Assembly: GCA_947472885.1 (NCBI GenBank)
Contig: CANJBX010000018.1
Span: forward strand, 1 to 63,260
Origin: Hyphomicrobiaceae bacterium
GTDB lineage: Bacteria; Pseudomonadota; Alphaproteobacteria; Rhizobiales; Xanthobacteraceae
Direction: 5' to 3'
Length of the DNA: 63,260 bases
Part shown: piece after piece, positions 9,528-20,030 of the stretch
How the letters are laid out: every line of letters begins with the position of its first letter
How positions within the stretch are numbered: position 1 is the first letter of the stretch
Program-made: the position numbers and the translations under genes
The notes under the pieces: generated by a model
What the model was told of the DNA's origin: nothing
What the model saw: the letters and a program-made list of their open reading frames with translations, nothing else
Database searches by the model: none

Positions 9528-11944
9528 AATTCTCTCTCTCCTGGCTGAAGGAACATCTCGACACCGACGAGACACTGGATCGCCTCGTCGAAAAGCTCAC
9601 CCTGATCGGGCTTGAGGTCGAGAACATCGAAGACAAGGCGAAGGCGCTGGCGCCTTTCACCATCGCCTACGTCGTCTCCGCCGTGCAGCATCCGAACGCC
9701 GATCGCCTTCGCGTCTGCATGGTCGATACCGGCACGGGTGAGCCGGTGCAAGTTGTCTGCGGCGCGCCGAATGCACGCACCGGCATGAAGAGCGTTTTCT
9801 CACCACCCGGCACCTACATTCCCGGCAAGGACATCACGCTCGGCATTGGCAACATTCGCGGCGTCGAGAGCCGCGGCATGCTGTGTTCCGGCGCTGAGAT
9901 GCAGCTCTCCGAAGACCACGACGGCATTCTCGACCTGCCGGCCGATGCTCCGGTCGGCGCACGCTATGTCGACTGGGCGAAGCTCGGCGACCCGGTCATC
10001 GAAATCAATCTCACGCCGAACCGCGCCGATTGCACCGGCATTTCCGGCATCGCCCGCGATCTCGCCGCCGCCGAAATGGGCAAGCTCAAGACGCCGGTGG
10101 TGAAGCAGATTGCCAGCACGTTCCCCTGCCCGGTTTCTGTGACGCTCGATTTCGGCACGACGCCATCGCTGTGTCCGGGTTTCGCGCTGCGCCTTGTGCG
10201 CGGCGTCAAGAACGGCCCGTCGCCGGAATGGCTGCAGAAGAGGCTGACGTCCATCGGCCTGCGCCCGATCAATGCGCTGGTCGATATCACCAACTTCATG
10301 ACGTTCGACCGCGGCCGGCCGCTGCATGTGTTCGACGCCAAAAAGGTGAAGGGCAATCTCGTCGTGCGCCGCGCCAAAGCGGGCGAAAGCCTGCTGGCGC
10401 TCGACGGCAAAACCTACAACCTCGACGACACGATGTGCGTCATCGCCGACGACAACGGCCCGGAGTCGCTCGCCGGCATCATGGGCGGCGAACATTCCGG
10501 CTGCGACGAAAACACCACCGACGTACTGATCGAGTCCGCGCTGTGGGATGAAATCAACATTGCCCAGACCGGCCGCAAGCTCGGCATCAATTCCGACGCG
10601 CGCTACCGTTTCGAGCGCGGCGTCGATCCGGCGTTCATGCAGCCGGGCATCGACCTCGCAACCAAACTGGTGATGGAACTGTGCGGCGGCGAAGCCTCGC
10701 AGCCGGTCGTCGAAGGCAAGGGCCTGCCTGAAGACCGCGTCATCGACTTCCCGGTCGCCGAGATCAAGCGCGTGACCGGGCTCGACGTGACTCTGGTCGA
10801 GGCCAAGCGCATCCTCACGCTGCTTGGTTTCTTCGTCGCCGGTTCCGGCATAACCGTGAAGGTCGCGGTGCCGTCGTGGCGCGCGGACGTCCACGGCAAG
10901 GCCGACATCGTCGAAGAAATCATGCGCATCGTCGGTGTCGATCGCGTGCCGGAGACACCGTTCCCGCGCGGCGAACACGCGCGCAAGCCCGTGCTGACCC
11001 AGATCCAGTCGCGCACCCGCAAGGGAAAACGTGCGCTGGCCGCACGCGGCCTTGTCGAGGCCGTGCTCTGGTCATTCATTTCCAAGCCGCATGCCGAACT
11101 GTTTGGCGGCGGGAAGCCTGAACTGGCGCTTGCCAATCCGATTGCGGCGGAACTCTCCGACATGCGACCGAGCCTCATTCCGGGCCTTGTCGCATCGGCG
11201 CAGAAGAACGCCGACCGGGGTTATGGCGATATCGCGCTGTTCGAGGTCGGACAGGTTTTCAAGGGCGACAAGCCGGAAGACCAGTTCGTCGCGGCAAGCG
11301 GCATCCGCCGCGCCATGTCGAAAGCAACCGGCGCGGGACGCCACTGGTCGAACGCCAACAACAATCCGGCCGATGTTTTCGATGCCAAGGGCGACGCCAT
11401 GGCCGTGCTGATCGCGGCGGGCGCTTCGCCAAACGCGTTGCAGATCGTTCCGGGCGGCGCGCCGTGGCTGCATCCCGGCCGCTCCGGCACCATCCAGATC
11501 GGCCCGCAGAATATCCTCGGCCACTTCGGCGAACTCCATCCGCGCACCTTGCAGGCGCTCGGCGCCGAGGGTCCGATGGTGGCGTTCGAGGTGATCCTCG
11601 AGCGCATTCCCGAAGCCAAGGCCAAGGCGACCCGCGCCAAGCCGCTTCTCGAACTCTCGGCCTTCCAGCCGGTCGAGCGCGACTTTGCGTTCGTCGTGCC
11701 CCGCACGGTGAAGGCTGGCGACATCGTGCGTGCCGCGCAGAACGTCGACAGGAAACTGATCGTCAATGTCGGCGTGTTCGACGTCTACGAAGGCAAGGGT
11801 ATCGACCCGGACAAGAAATCCGTCGCCATCGCCGTCACGTTGCAGCCGCGCGAGAAGACCATGACCGACGAAGAGATCGACGCCGTCGGCAAGAAGATCG
11901 TCGCGGAAGTGACCAAGCGCACCGGCGGCACGCTGCGGGGCTGA
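9524..11944 (+). CDS. pheT: Phenylalanine-tRNA ligase beta subunit
   Basis: PheT (806 residues) provides tRNA binding and editing for the heterotetramer. The order seen is the usual one: an N-terminal region beginning [11 protein letters not shown], a tRNA-binding EMAP-like domain (about 40-150), the B3/4 editing and B5 regions, the inactive catalytic-like domain and a C-terminal ferredoxin-fold anticodon-binding domain (about 710-806). The GTG start at 9524 overlaps the pheS stop. A longer in-frame extension to 9248 lies inside pheS and is not coding. Confidence 0.97.
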   Translation: MKFSLSWLKEHLDTDETLDRLVEKLTLIGLEVENIEDKAKALAPFTIAYVVSAVQHPNADRLRVCMVDTGTGEPVQVVCGAPNARTGMKSVFSPPGTYIPGKDITLGIGNIRGVESRGMLCSGAEMQLSEDHDGILDLPADAPVGARYVDWAKLGDPVIEINLTPNRADCTGISGIARDLAAAEMGKLKTPVVKQIASTFPCPVSVTLDFGTTPSLCPGFALRLVRGVKNGPSPEWLQKRLTSIGLRPINALVDITNFMTFDRGRPLHVFDAKKVKGNLVVRRAKAGESLLALDGKTYNLDDTMCVIADDNGPESLAGIMGGEHSGCDENTTDVLIESALWDEINIAQTGRKLGINSDARYRFERGVDPAFMQPGIDLATKLVMELCGGEASQPVVEGKGLPEDRVIDFPVAEIKRVTGLDVTLVEAKRILTLLGFFVAGSGITVKVAVPSWRADVHGKADIVEEIMRIVGVDRVPETPFPRGEHARKPVLTQIQSRTRKGKRALAARGLVEAVLWSFISKPHAELFGGGKPELALANPIAAELSDMRPSLIPGLVASAQKNADRGYGDIALFEVGQVFKGDKPEDQFVAASGIRRAMSKATGAGRHWSNANNNPADVFDAKGDAMAVLIAAGASPNALQIVPGGAPWLHPGRSGTIQIGPQNILGHFGELHPRTLQALGAEGPMVAFEVILERIPEAKAKATRAKPLLELSAFQPVERDFAFVVPRTVKAGDIVRAAQNVDRKLIVNVGVFDVYEGKGIDPDKKSVAIAVTLQPREKTMTDEEIDAVGKKIVAEVTKRTGGTLRG

Positions 11945-12009
11945 TACGAAAACTCTCTCGTAATGGCCGGACCTGTTCCATCCATGACAACGGACGGGTT
12001 GGTGATACG

Positions 12010-13416
12010 CTACGACCTGCGCTTGCGCTGCTGTTGCGGCACGGGCTTTTCTTCCGCCACCGGCTTGAGCGCACCGATGCTCTTCAAAGCCTCGGTCGCG
12101 GCCCGCTCCCCGGATTCCCATGCGCCGCCGACGGTGCCCCACAGCGTCTCGTGCGCCGCCTCGCCGGCAAACCACACACGATTGTTAAGCGCCTCGATCA
12201 TCGTGCGGCGCGCCGACTGGCTGCCCGGCGCGGCAGCGGAAAATGCCCCCAGCGACCACGGATCTTCGTTCCAGCGCGTCACCGCCGTGCGCCGCACGGC
12301 GTTTTTCAAGTTGGTGCCATAGAGATTGCCGAGCCATTCGAGCGCGAACGTCACCATCGCCTTCTCGCCCTGTGCCGAAAGCTCGCGCCCGAACCTGCCG
12401 GCGACATCGACCATGCAGAGCGTCGAGCCCCCGACATTGGCGAGCACGCCGGCGGTCTTGTTGCTGTCGGCTTTCTCCACCAAAAGATCGTCGCGTTGCA
12501 ATGCCAGCGGATTACCGGGCAATTCGAGCATGATGTGATCGTAGCTGCCGAGCGAAAGCTTTGACGCCGCATCGAGCTGGCGGCGCGGCAGGTCCGGTGT
12601 GAACCTGATCTTGCCGGAGGTCAGCATGTTGGTCGAAACCGTGATGACCGCGGTGCGGCCCGACACCGTGCCGCGCGGCGTCTCGACATCGACGCCGGTC
12701 CGCAAGCCCCAGCCGATGCGCGTCGCCGGCGCATTAAGCTGCACCGGAATTTTCTCCGCGAGCTTCGCCAGCATCGCGCCATAGCCGATGCGGCAGAACG
12801 CATCGATATCGCGCTCCCGCGAGCGCGAGAAATCCAGCGCCGAAACCTCGTTGAGATCCTTGCCGCAGCTCAGCGGGCCGAGTGCAAACTCGATGGTCTT
12901 TTGCCACTCGCCGAGATCCTTCGGCAGCGCCTGCGCGCAGGAAATGTCGCCCTTGCGTGCGGCTTCGTCGATGGCGCGGTGGGCGCGCACCTGCGTCGCG
13001 AGATAGTCTTCCATCTCGCCTTCACGCGCGTAGCGGCGGCCGATCCGCACTTTCTGTCCGGGCGGCGCGCTATAGATGTCCACGCCGACAGCTCCCGCCT
13101 GCTTCACCACCGGATTGAGGTCCGGCATGTGAATCCAGTGCGCGCCGCGGTCGAACGGCACGCCGAATGTCTTGGTCTCGGTAACGCAACGCCCGCCGAT
13201 GTGGTCGCTACCCTCGATCATGGCGAACTTCCGGCCCGCCGCAATGACACGCCGCGCCGCTGCGATACCTGCCGCGCCAGCGCCAACGATGATCACATCG
13301 ACTTCGCCCGGCACCAGTGCCTGGCTCTGCGCCATGGCTGACGTCGCACGCAGCGCAGGCGCCGCGAGCGTTGCAGCCGCCGATGCTGCGATGAAGGAAC
13401 GCCGATCAATCGTCAT
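12010..13416 (-). CDS. Tat-exported flavin amine oxidase
   Basis: The 468-residue flavoprotein starts with a twin-arginine signal (R5-R6 in DRRSFIA, then an Ala-rich segment ending at about residue 30). An FAD-binding GAGAAG (45-50), an ADP-binding GGRCVTE and a C-terminal FAGEAAHETLWGTVGGAWESG typical of monoamine oxidases follow. Such enzymes oxidise amines to imines or aldehydes with hydrogen peroxide release; Tat export places it in the periplasm. The C-terminus is a basic Gln/Arg-rich tail. Substrate and start are otherwise undetermined. Confidence 0.83.
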   Translation of the reverse strand: MTIDRRSFIAASAAATLAAPALRATSAMAQSQALVPGEVDVIIVGAGAAGIAAARRVIAAGRKFAMIEGSDHIGGRCVTETKTFGVPFDRGAHWIHMPDLNPVVKQAGAVGVDIYSAPPGQKVRIGRRYAREGEMEDYLATQVRAHRAIDEAARKGDISCAQALPKDLGEWQKTIEFALGPLSCGKDLNEVSALDFSRSRERDIDAFCRIGYGAMLAKLAEKIPVQLNAPATRIGWGLRTGVDVETPRGTVSGRTAVITVSTNMLTSGKIRFTPDLPRRQLDAASKLSLGSYDHIMLELPGNPLALQRDDLLVEKADSNKTAGVLANVGGSTLCMVDVAGRFGRELSAQGEKAMVTFALEWLGNLYGTNLKNAVRRTAVTRWNEDPWSLGAFSAAAPGSQSARRTMIEALNNRVWFAGEAAHETLWGTVGGAWESGERAATEALKSIGALKPVAEEKPVPQQQRKRRS

Positions 13417-13604
13417 GCTGATTCTGGTTTAAGGTTGTCCGTGGCCGGGAACGCCACGCAATCTGCCTCAACACGGGTTTGGAGGCAAACTCCTCAAAAT
13501 GCCGCATCCATGCGCGCATCTTGTGCCGGAACCGGCGCATCTCTACCTGTGTTGCTCTGTTCGCCGCGCTTTCATTGGCCGCTGGATTTCACTGGAGACT
13601 GAGA

Positions 13605-14351
13605 ATGCTCGACGCCGCCTTCAAGGCGCTGACGCAGATGATGACGCCGCCGTTCCGCTCGGTGCTGCTGAAATCGGCGGGCCTTGCCATCGCGGTCCTG
13701 ATCGTGATTGGCATTCTGCTGCAGCGGCTGCTGGTGTGGCTGACCGGCACCGGCGGGCAATGGATCGAGGGCACGCTTGGTTCAACCGCGCATTATCCGG
13801 TGGAAATAGTCGGCTGGCTGCTGGCGATTGCGGTCACGTTCGGGCTGTTCGCCGGCGTAATTTTCCTGATGCCGGCGGTGACGTCGCTCACGGCGAGCTT
13901 CTTCGCCGATGAAATCGCCGAACGCGTCGAGAAGGAACATTACATCGCGGACCCGCCCGGCAAGGCGCTGCCGGTGGTGCGCGCCGCGCTCGAAGGCATC
14001 AAGATCGCGCTCCTCGCACTCATCGTCTATCTTTGCGCACTGCCGTTCCTGTTTTTTGGAATCGGCGCGGTCGTCTTCTTTTTTGTCACCGCCTATCTTC
14101 TGGGCCGTGAATATTTCGAACTGGCGGCGATGCGCTTTCATTCCGTGGATGAAGCCAAGGCGATCCGCCGCGCCAACCGCGGCACGGTGTTCGCTGCCGG
14201 CTGTTTCATCGCGGCGTTCGTGTCGATCCCGATTGTGAACCTCGCAACGCCGCTATTCGGCGTCGCCTTCATGGTTCACATGCACAAGCGGCTGACAGGC
14301 GGCCCGCGGCGGGAACTACTGCGGCCGGCGAAGGTTGGGCGTCCGCTGTAA
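13605..14351 (+). CDS. EI24/CysZ-like integral membrane protein
   Basis: The 248-residue protein has several hydrophobic segments (about residues 20-40, 60-85, 130-165 and 200-225) and the LLGREYFELAAMRF stretch typical of the EI24 domain family, which includes the sulfate permease CysZ. No cysteine-biosynthesis gene is adjacent, so sulfate transport is only a possibility. The ATG at 13605 is preferred over a frame opening at 13479, because the extra residues are Cys/Arg-rich and not family-like. Divergent from the amine oxidase, convergent with nth. Confidence 0.78.
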   Translation: MLDAAFKALTQMMTPPFRSVLLKSAGLAIAVLIVIGILLQRLLVWLTGTGGQWIEGTLGSTAHYPVEIVGWLLAIAVTFGLFAGVIFLMPAVTSLTASFFADEIAERVEKEHYIADPPGKALPVVRAALEGIKIALLALIVYLCALPFLFFGIGAVVFFFVTAYLLGREYFELAAMRFHSVDEAKAIRRANRGTVFAAGCFIAAFVSIPIVNLATPLFGVAFMVHMHKRLTGGPRRELLRPAKVGRPL

Positions 14352-15185
14352 TCAGATTTCCTTGCGCATCACACTAGCACTGGTGGCGATCCGCTCCTTC
14401 AGCGGGAACTCCGGCTTCCCCTTCTCCGGCCAGTGACACTGCGCGTTGATCATGCAGCGCCCGCACTTCGGGCCACGCGCGACGCAGATGTAACGCCCGT
14501 GCAGGATCAGCCAATGATGCGCGTGCAGCATGAACTTCATCGGAATGACCTTGACGAGGTTCATCTCGACCTCGAACGGATTTTTTCCCGGCGCCAGTCC
14601 GGTGCGGTTACCGATGCGGAAGATATGCGTATCGACCGCCATGGTCGGTTCGCCGAACGCAATGTTCAGCACAACATTCGCAGTCTTGCGGCCGACGCCG
14701 GGCAAGGCTTCCAGCGCCTCACGGTCGTGCGGCACCTCGCCGCCGTGCTGCTCGACCAGAATTCTTGACAGCGCCGCGACGTTCTTCGCCTTGCCGCGAA
14801 ACAAGCCGATGGTTTTCACGTAATCGCGGATTTTATCTTCGCCGAGCGCCGCCATTTTCTGTGGCGTATCGGCGGCGGCGAACAAAGCGGGCGTTGCCTT
14901 GTTGACGCCCACATCCGTCGCCTGCGCCGACAGCACGACCGCGACCAGCAGCGTGAAGGCGTTGACGTGCAGCAACTCCCCGCGCGGCGCGGGATGCGCC
15001 TGCTGGAAGTGCATGAACGCCTGCTCGATTTCCGCAGGCGTCCAGGGTTTTACCTTCGCGAACTTCGGTGCATCGGATTTGGCTTTGCCGGCCTTCTGCG
15101 CAGTCGGCAGCTTTGCCGGTTTTCTCGCGGGCTTTTTTGCTGCTTTTTTCGCTACTTTTTTGGGGGTCGTTTTTCTTGCCATCAT
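14352..15185 (-). CDS. nth: Endonuclease III (DNA glycosylase/AP lyase)
   Basis: Nth removes oxidised pyrimidines in base-excision repair. The helix-hairpin-helix ALPGVGRKTANVVL holds the catalytic Lys, the downstream VDTHIFR supplies the Asp, and the C-terminal C-x6-C-x2-C-x5-C (CVARGPKCGRCMINAQC) binds a [4Fe-4S] cluster. An N-terminal Lys/Ala/Pro-rich tail of about 45 residues precedes the domain, unlike the short E. coli form. The start may be 15185 or the adjacent ATG at 15182. Divergent from the DUF2244 gene with only 19 bases between. Confidence 0.94.
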   Translation of the reverse strand: MMARKTTPKKVAKKAAKKPARKPAKLPTAQKAGKAKSDAPKFAKVKPWTPAEIEQAFMHFQQAHPAPRGELLHVNAFTLLVAVVLSAQATDVGVNKATPALFAAADTPQKMAALGEDKIRDYVKTIGLFRGKAKNVAALSRILVEQHGGEVPHDREALEALPGVGRKTANVVLNIAFGEPTMAVDTHIFRIGNRTGLAPGKNPFEVEMNLVKVIPMKFMLHAHHWLILHGRYICVARGPKCGRCMINAQCHWPEKGKPEFPLKERIATSASVMRKEI

Positions 15186-15204
15186 TCCGGTATAATGAAG
15201 CTCG

Positions 15205-15717
15205 ATGACCCTAGGCAATGACCCTGGCAGCGAACCCACATTGTTCTCGGCGATCCTGACCCCGCACCGCTCGCTGAGCATGTCGGGTTTCATCATCGTG
15301 ATGTCGCTTGTCGGCGGCGTCAGCTTTGTTGCGGGCGTCGCATTCCTCATCATCGGCGCCTGGCCGGTGTTCGGCTTTTTCGGCCTCGACGTGCTGCTGA
15401 TCTATCTGGCGTTTCGCGCCAACTACCGCGCCGCCACCGCCTTCGAACAGATTTCCGTGACACCGTCCGAACTGCACGTACGCAAGGTCAGCCATCGCGG
15501 CCGGGTTTCCGAATGGACCCTCAATCCGCTGTGGGTAAAGCTCGACCGCGACGTTCATGAGGAATTCGGCATCGAGCGGTTGTTTCTGGTGTCCGGTGGC
15601 CGCAAGCTGCCGATCGCGACCTTCCTGCCGCCCGAGGAAAAGGAAAGTTTCGCCGCGGCATTGGCGGTCGCGCTCCGCGAAGTCCGGCGCGGACCGACGC
15701 GCACGGTGCTTGAATAG
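15205..15717 (+). CDS. DUF2244 membrane protein
   Basis: The 170-residue protein has two adjacent transmembrane helices (about residues 27-47 and 51-68, split by a PVFGFFGLD turn) and a soluble C-terminal part with the conserved EWTLNPLWVKL. This matches DUF2244, a common alphaproteobacterial integral membrane family of unknown function that is often found near nth or cytochrome oxidase genes. No catalytic motif is evident. Confidence 0.82.
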   Translation: MTLGNDPGSEPTLFSAILTPHRSLSMSGFIIVMSLVGGVSFVAGVAFLIIGAWPVFGFFGLDVLLIYLAFRANYRAATAFEQISVTPSELHVRKVSHRGRVSEWTLNPLWVKLDRDVHEEFGIERLFLVSGGRKLPIATFLPPEEKESFAAALAVALREVRRGPTRTVLE

Positions 15718-15780
15718 GCCCCCCGGAACGGCCAAAGCGAACCCGGAAATCGGGTGGGAAGCGCGGATAAGGAGGCATAG

Positions 15781-16692
15781 GTGAAGGTCAGACCGATGGA
15801 GAACATCATGCTTTCACCTGACCGCCTTTCGCCGTCCGCCGTCTCGCAGACGCTTTCCAGCGACTACGACATTGTCCGCCGCGCCATCGCCTTCATCTCC
15901 GAACACTGGCGCATCCAGCCGGAGATCGAAGCCATCGCCCATGCCGCCAGCGTAACGCCTGACGAGTTGCATCACCTGTTCCGCCGCTGGGCCGGGCTGA
16001 CGCCGATGGCCTTCCTGCAGGCGCTGACCATCGACCACGCGCGCGGGCTGCTGCGCGATTCCGCCAGCGTGCTGGATGCGGCCTACGAGGTCGGCCTGTC
16101 CGGCCCCGGCCGGCTTCACGACCTGTTCGTGACGCATGAGGCTATGTCGCCCGGCGAATGGAAAACCGGCGGCGAAGGCCTCACCATGTATTACGGCTTT
16201 CATCCATCTCCCTTTGGCCTTGCGCTGGTCATGACCACCGACCGCGGGCTGGCGGGTCTGGCGTTTGCCGACCCCGGCGAACAGAAGCCTGCACTGGAAG
16301 ACATGACCCGGCGCTGGCCGCGCGCCACCTATATCGAGGACACTTCGCGCACCGAAAGCATCGCACGGCGCATCTTCGATTCCGCAATGTGGAAGCCGGA
16401 CCAGCCGCTGCGCGTCGTCATGATCGGCACCGACTTTGAGGTACGCGTGTGGGAGACGTTGCTGTGCATTCCCATGGGCAAGGCTTCGACCTATTCGGAC
16501 ATCGCCAACAAGATCGGCAAGCCGAAGGCCGCGCGCGCGGTCGGTGCAGCCGTCGGCAAGAACCCGATGTCGTTCGTGGTGCCGTGCCATCGCGTACTCG
16601 GCAAGAGCGGCGACATTACCGGCTATCACTGGGGCCTGACGCGCAAGCGCGCCATGCTCGGCTGGGAAGCCGGCCGCGCCGGCGCGGTCTGA
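15781..16692 (+). CDS. AraC-type HTH fused to O6-methylguanine-DNA methyltransferase (Ada-like, lacking the N-terminal zinc domain)
   Basis: The 303-residue protein joins an AraC-type DNA-binding domain (about 25-125) to an Ogt domain with the methyl-acceptor motif PCHRV (Cys269). It repairs O6-alkylguanine by irreversible transfer to that cysteine. The N-terminal Ada zinc/phosphotriester domain (with its Cys38-type acceptor) is absent, so classical methyl-triggered activation is not expected. A strong AAGGAGG 5 bases before a GTG at 15781 decides the start. A terminator follows. Confidence 0.88.
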   Translation: MKVRPMENIMLSPDRLSPSAVSQTLSSDYDIVRRAIAFISEHWRIQPEIEAIAHAASVTPDELHHLFRRWAGLTPMAFLQALTIDHARGLLRDSASVLDAAYEVGLSGPGRLHDLFVTHEAMSPGEWKTGGEGLTMYYGFHPSPFGLALVMTTDRGLAGLAFADPGEQKPALEDMTRRWPRATYIEDTSRTESIARRIFDSAMWKPDQPLRVVMIGTDFEVRVWETLLCIPMGKASTYSDIANKIGKPKAARAVGAAVGKNPMSFVVPCHRVLGKSGDITGYHWGLTRKRAMLGWEAGRAGAV

Positions 16693-16722
16693 CGAGTTCC
16701 ATTTTATCTGCCGCAAAATTAC

Positions 16723-16758
16723 CGGCGCAGGCCCAAAAACCGGGCTTGCGCCGTTTTT
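16723..16758 (+). terminator. Rho-independent terminator after the Ada-like gene
   Basis: A 12-bp stem (CGGCGCAGGCCC with GGGCTTGCGCCG, one G-T pair; 16723-16734 and 16742-16753) with a 7-base loop is followed by five T. It lies 31 bases after the stop codon. Confidence 0.85.
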
Positions 16759-16796
16759 GCATAGGCATAGGATTTTAGCGGGGCGACGCTGGTTGT

Positions 16797-17801
16797 ATGG
16801 GGTTGGCGATGGGCGTGACACCCGTTGCGTTCCGTGTTGTCGCACTTGCGGTTGCTGGTTTTCTTTCCTGCGCGGCAGCCAAGCCGCACGCAGCGCCGCC
16901 GCTTAATGTGCCGTCTAAAAACGCGCCCGCGCAGAATTTCAAAATTCTTTCCTACAAGCATCAGGGCGTGGATCGCCTCGCGCTCCTGCATCGGCCAGCC
17001 TCACTCGGCACCCAGCAAGCGCCGGTCGTCATCGCACTGCATGGCCTTGGGCAAAGCATCGACGGCCTGCGCGACTGGCTGCGCCTCGATGATGTTGCAG
17101 AGCGCGTCGGATTTTCCGTGACCTATCCGCAGGCCATCGACCTGAGCTGGAGCTACGGCAAGCCGCTGGCAAAACCCATGCCGGTCGTACATGGCGAAAC
17201 CGTCGATGACGTCGGCTTCATCCGCGCCATGCTCGACGATCTGGTCAGGCAGAAAATTGCCGACCCTTCGCGTATCTATGTCACCGGCATGTCGCGCGGC
17301 GGACTGATGACGTTCACGCTTGCCTGCGCATTGACGGATCGCATTGCGGCTGCCGCGCCGCTCATCACCGGCATGACCGATCATCAGCGCAACGCATGCC
17401 ACCCTGCCCGCGCGCTGCCGATCATGGCGGTTGCCGGGACCGACGACCGGGCAGAGCGTTACGACGGCGACGTTGCACCGAACGGACGCCTGTTGTCGGT
17501 GCCGGAAACCATGGAGTTCTGGCGCACGGTCGATGGTTGCAAGAACGAAGCCGTGCAGCCACTGCCGCACCTGCATGAAACCGACCCGACCGAGATCAAC
17601 CTGGTCGAATGGCAGGAGTGTTCAGGCGGTACTGCGCTGAAGCTCTATCGGGTGCATCACGGCGGGCACCAGTTGCCGTCATTTTCCGAGAACACCAAAG
17701 ACCTCGATGCAAAGTTCGGCTTGCGCAATCACGACATGGATACGGCTGAAGCCATCTGGAATTTTGTCAGCAGATATTCCAGCGCGTCAGCAACGCACTA
17801 G
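16797..17801 (+). CDS. Exported polyhydroxybutyrate depolymerase/feruloyl esterase-like hydrolase (LpqC family)
   Basis: The 334-residue protein has a signal peptide (hydrophobic residues about 10-28, cut after an Ala-rich segment) and an alpha/beta-hydrolase fold of the LpqC/poly(3-hydroxybutyrate) depolymerase family. The nucleophile is Ser166 in GMSRGG; an AGTDD segment and HHGGHQLP would supply Asp and His. Members cleave esters of PHB or hydroxycinnamates; the actual substrate is not known. The stop codon shares the CTAG palindrome with the gpmA stop on the other strand. Confidence 0.82.
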   Translation: MGLAMGVTPVAFRVVALAVAGFLSCAAAKPHAAPPLNVPSKNAPAQNFKILSYKHQGVDRLALLHRPASLGTQQAPVVIALHGLGQSIDGLRDWLRLDDVAERVGFSVTYPQAIDLSWSYGKPLAKPMPVVHGETVDDVGFIRAMLDDLVRQKIADPSRIYVTGMSRGGLMTFTLACALTDRIAAAAPLITGMTDHQRNACHPARALPIMAVAGTDDRAERYDGDVAPNGRLLSVPETMEFWRTVDGCKNEAVQPLPHLHETDPTEINLVEWQECSGGTALKLYRVHHGGHQLPSFSENTKDLDAKFGLRNHDMDTAEAIWNFVSRYSSASATH

Positions 17802-18415
17802 ATCTCGGATTTCTCCGCAACGGAAGAATCCGCATTGAGCCTGTAGAGAATCGGCGCGCCGGTCGCGATTTCGCGCTTGAGGATGCCCTCGGGCGAGAGT
17901 TTTTCCAGCACCATGATGAGTGCGCGCAGCGAATTGCCGTGCGCCGCCACCAGGATGCGCTCGCCACGCAACACGCGCGGCAGGATTTCCGTGACGTAGT
18001 AAGGCAGCGTGCGCGCCAGCGTGTCTTTGAGGCTCTCGCCGGCCGGCGGCGCAATGTCATAGGAACGCCGCCAGATGTGAACCTGCTCCTCGCCCCATTT
18101 CTTGCGGGCATCGTCCTTGTTCAGCCCCGACAGGTCGCCATAGTCGCGTTCGTTCAGCGCGAGATTTTTTATCACCGGAATATGGGTCAGACCCATTTCT
18201 TCCTGAATGAGCGTGAGCGTGTTCTGCGCGCGTTTGAGATCGGACGTATAGGCGGCATTGAACGTGATGCCCTTGGCCTTGAGTTTCTGTCCGGCCGCAC
18301 GCGCTTCCGCGATGCCCTTCTCGGTCAGCTCGACGTCGCGCCAGCCGGTGAACAGGTTTTTCAGGTTCCATTCGCTCTGGCCGTGACGCACAAGCACAAG
18401 AAGACGATCAGACAT
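17798..18415 (-). CDS. gpmA: 2,3-bisphosphoglycerate-dependent phosphoglycerate mutase
   Basis: GpmA interconverts 3- and 2-phosphoglycerate in glycolysis and gluconeogenesis. The 205-residue protein has the phosphohistidine motif [10 protein letters not shown] (His11), the downstream GESLKDT segment and the second catalytic histidine in [11 protein letters not shown]. The length suits the short alphaproteobacterial form. It lies 27 bases downstream of dapB on the same strand and is probably in one transcript with it. Confidence 0.95.
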   Translation of the reverse strand: MSDRLLVLVRHGQSEWNLKNLFTGWRDVELTEKGIAEARAAGQKLKAKGITFNAAYTSDLKRAQNTLTLIQEEMGLTHIPVIKNLALNERDYGDLSGLNKDDARKKWGEEQVHIWRRSYDIAPPAGESLKDTLARTLPYYVTEILPRVLRGERILVAAHGNSLRALIMVLEKLSPEGILKREIATGAPILYRLNADSSVAEKSEI

Positions 18416-18442
18416 TACGGTTCTTCCTTGGAAACGGGGCCG

Positions 18443-19267
18443 TCAGATTTCGTTGAGACTAAGCACATCAGCCATCGAATAAACGCCCGGCGGCTTGCCG
18501 CGCGCCCAGGCGGCAGCCTTGAGCGCGCCGCGCGCAAAGATCATGCGATCCTCGGCCTTGTGCGTCAGTTCGATGCGCTCGGCAGGACCCGCGAACATCA
18601 CCGTATGCTCGCCGACCACCGTGCCGCCGCGCAGCGCGGCAAAGCCGATGTTGCCCGGCTTGCGCGCGCCGGTGATGCCGTCGCGTCCTGAATCCGAATG
18701 GGTCTTGAGATCGACGTTGCGGCCTTCCGCCGCCGCACGACCGAGCAGCAAGGCCGTGCCCGATGGCGCATCAACCTTCTTGTTGTGATGCATCTCGACG
18801 ACTTCGATATCGAAATCCGTATCGAGCGTCTTGGCCACACGCCGCACCAAGGCGGCGAGCAGATTGACGCCCATGCTCATGTTGCCGGACTTCACGATCA
18901 CTGCGGACTGCCCCGCCGCTGCGATTTTCGTCTCGTCCTCGGCGGACAATCCGGTGGTGCCGATGATGTGGACGAGCTTGCGCTGCGCTGCGAGCGCGGC
19001 GTTAGTGATCGTGGCAGCAGGAACCGTGAAATCGATAATACCGTCGGCGCGTGTCAATATGGGGCCAATGTCGTCGGTTATCTTGAGCCCCAATGCTGTT
19101 CCACCAGCAAGAGCGCACGCATCGGCTCCCACAAAGGGAGACCCCGCATTTTCGACTGCGCCAACCAAGCTGAGCCCGTCTGGAGAATCCAGATCCATTA
19201 TTGCCTTTATCACGGTGCGCCCCATGCGCCCGCTGGCACCAACCACGATCAACCGCATGTCGGCCAT
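18443..19267 (-). CDS. dapB: 4-hydroxy-tetrahydrodipicolinate reductase
   Basis: DapB reduces the dihydrodipicolinate precursor in the lysine/meso-diaminopimelate pathway. The 274-residue protein has the NAD(P)-binding GASGRMG (residues 10-16) and the signature [15 protein letters not shown] with catalytic His and Lys. The start at 19267 is preceded by GGGAGAG; a frame opening at 19282 adds five residues without support. It lies between pyrF and gpmA on the minus strand. Confidence 0.96.
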   Translation of the reverse strand: MADMRLIVVGASGRMGRTVIKAIMDLDSPDGLSLVGAVENAGSPFVGADACALAGGTALGLKITDDIGPILTRADGIIDFTVPAATITNAALAAQRKLVHIIGTTGLSAEDETKIAAAGQSAVIVKSGNMSMGVNLLAALVRRVAKTLDTDFDIEVVEMHHNKKVDAPSGTALLLGRAAAEGRNVDLKTHSDSGRDGITGARKPGNIGFAALRGGTVVGEHTVMFAGPAERIELTHKAEDRMIFARGALKAAAWARGKPPGVYSMADVLSLNEI

Positions 19268-19328
19268 TGCTCTCTCCCACACAGGACGCCGGTATATCGG
19301 GCCAGCCGGGATTAGGGAAGGTTATGGC

Positions 19329-20024
19329 TTATTTTCCCGCCGCCGCGATCTCGGCGACGATGGCCTGCGCCGCCTTTTTGGGATCTGGCGCTTCGACAAT
19401 CGGGCGACCGACCACGAGATAGTCTGTGCCGGCGGCAATTGCCCTGGCCGGGGTCATGATGCGTTTCTGGTCGCCGGCGTCGGCCCCCGCCGGACGAATG
19501 CCGGGCGTAACCAGCGATAGCGATCCCGCAACCGGCCGCACGCGTGCAGCCTCTTCCGCGGAACACACGAGGCCATCGACGCCGATATCTCGCGCCTGCG
19601 CCGCACGCTTGAGCACGAGATCGCCAACGTTGCCGGCGTAGCCAGCCTCCGCAAGGTCGTTGTCGTCGTAGGAGGTGAGCACCGTCACGGCGAGAATCTT
19701 CAATCCGTTGCCGCGCGCCTCGACTGCCGCCTTCATCGTTTGTGGATAGGCGTGCACGGTGAGAAACGTGGCGCCGAGTTTTGCGACGCTCTCGACACCC
19801 TTCGCCACCGTGTTGCCGATATCGTGCAGCTTGAGATCGAGAAACACTTTCTTGCCCGAGCGGACCAGCACTTCGGCAAACGGAAATCCGCCGGCATAGG
19901 CGAGCTGATAGCCGATCTTGTAGAAGCTCACGGCGTCGCCAAGCCGGTCCACCAGCGTTTCGGCGGCCACCACCGAGGACACATCGAGCGCAACAATCAA
20001 ACGGTCTTTCGCAGTTTCCAACAT
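19329..20024 (-). CDS. pyrF: Orotidine 5'-phosphate decarboxylase
   Basis: PyrF makes UMP by decarboxylating OMP, the last step of pyrimidine synthesis. The 231-residue barrel has the N-terminal IVALDV and the catalytic LDLKLHDI (D63, K65, D68), then TPGIRPAG and the phosphate-binding VVGRPI near the C-terminus. It starts 6 bases after the stop of the upstream FMN reductase, which implies co-transcription. Confidence 0.96.
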   Translation of the reverse strand: MLETAKDRLIVALDVSSVVAAETLVDRLGDAVSFYKIGYQLAYAGGFPFAEVLVRSGKKVFLDLKLHDIGNTVAKGVESVAKLGATFLTVHAYPQTMKAAVEARGNGLKILAVTVLTSYDDNDLAEAGYAGNVGDLVLKRAAQARDIGVDGLVCSAEEAARVRPVAGSLSLVTPGIRPAGADAGDQKRIMTPARAIAAGTDYLVVGRPIVEAPDPKKAAQAIVAEIAAAGK

Positions 20025-20030
20025 TTTCTC

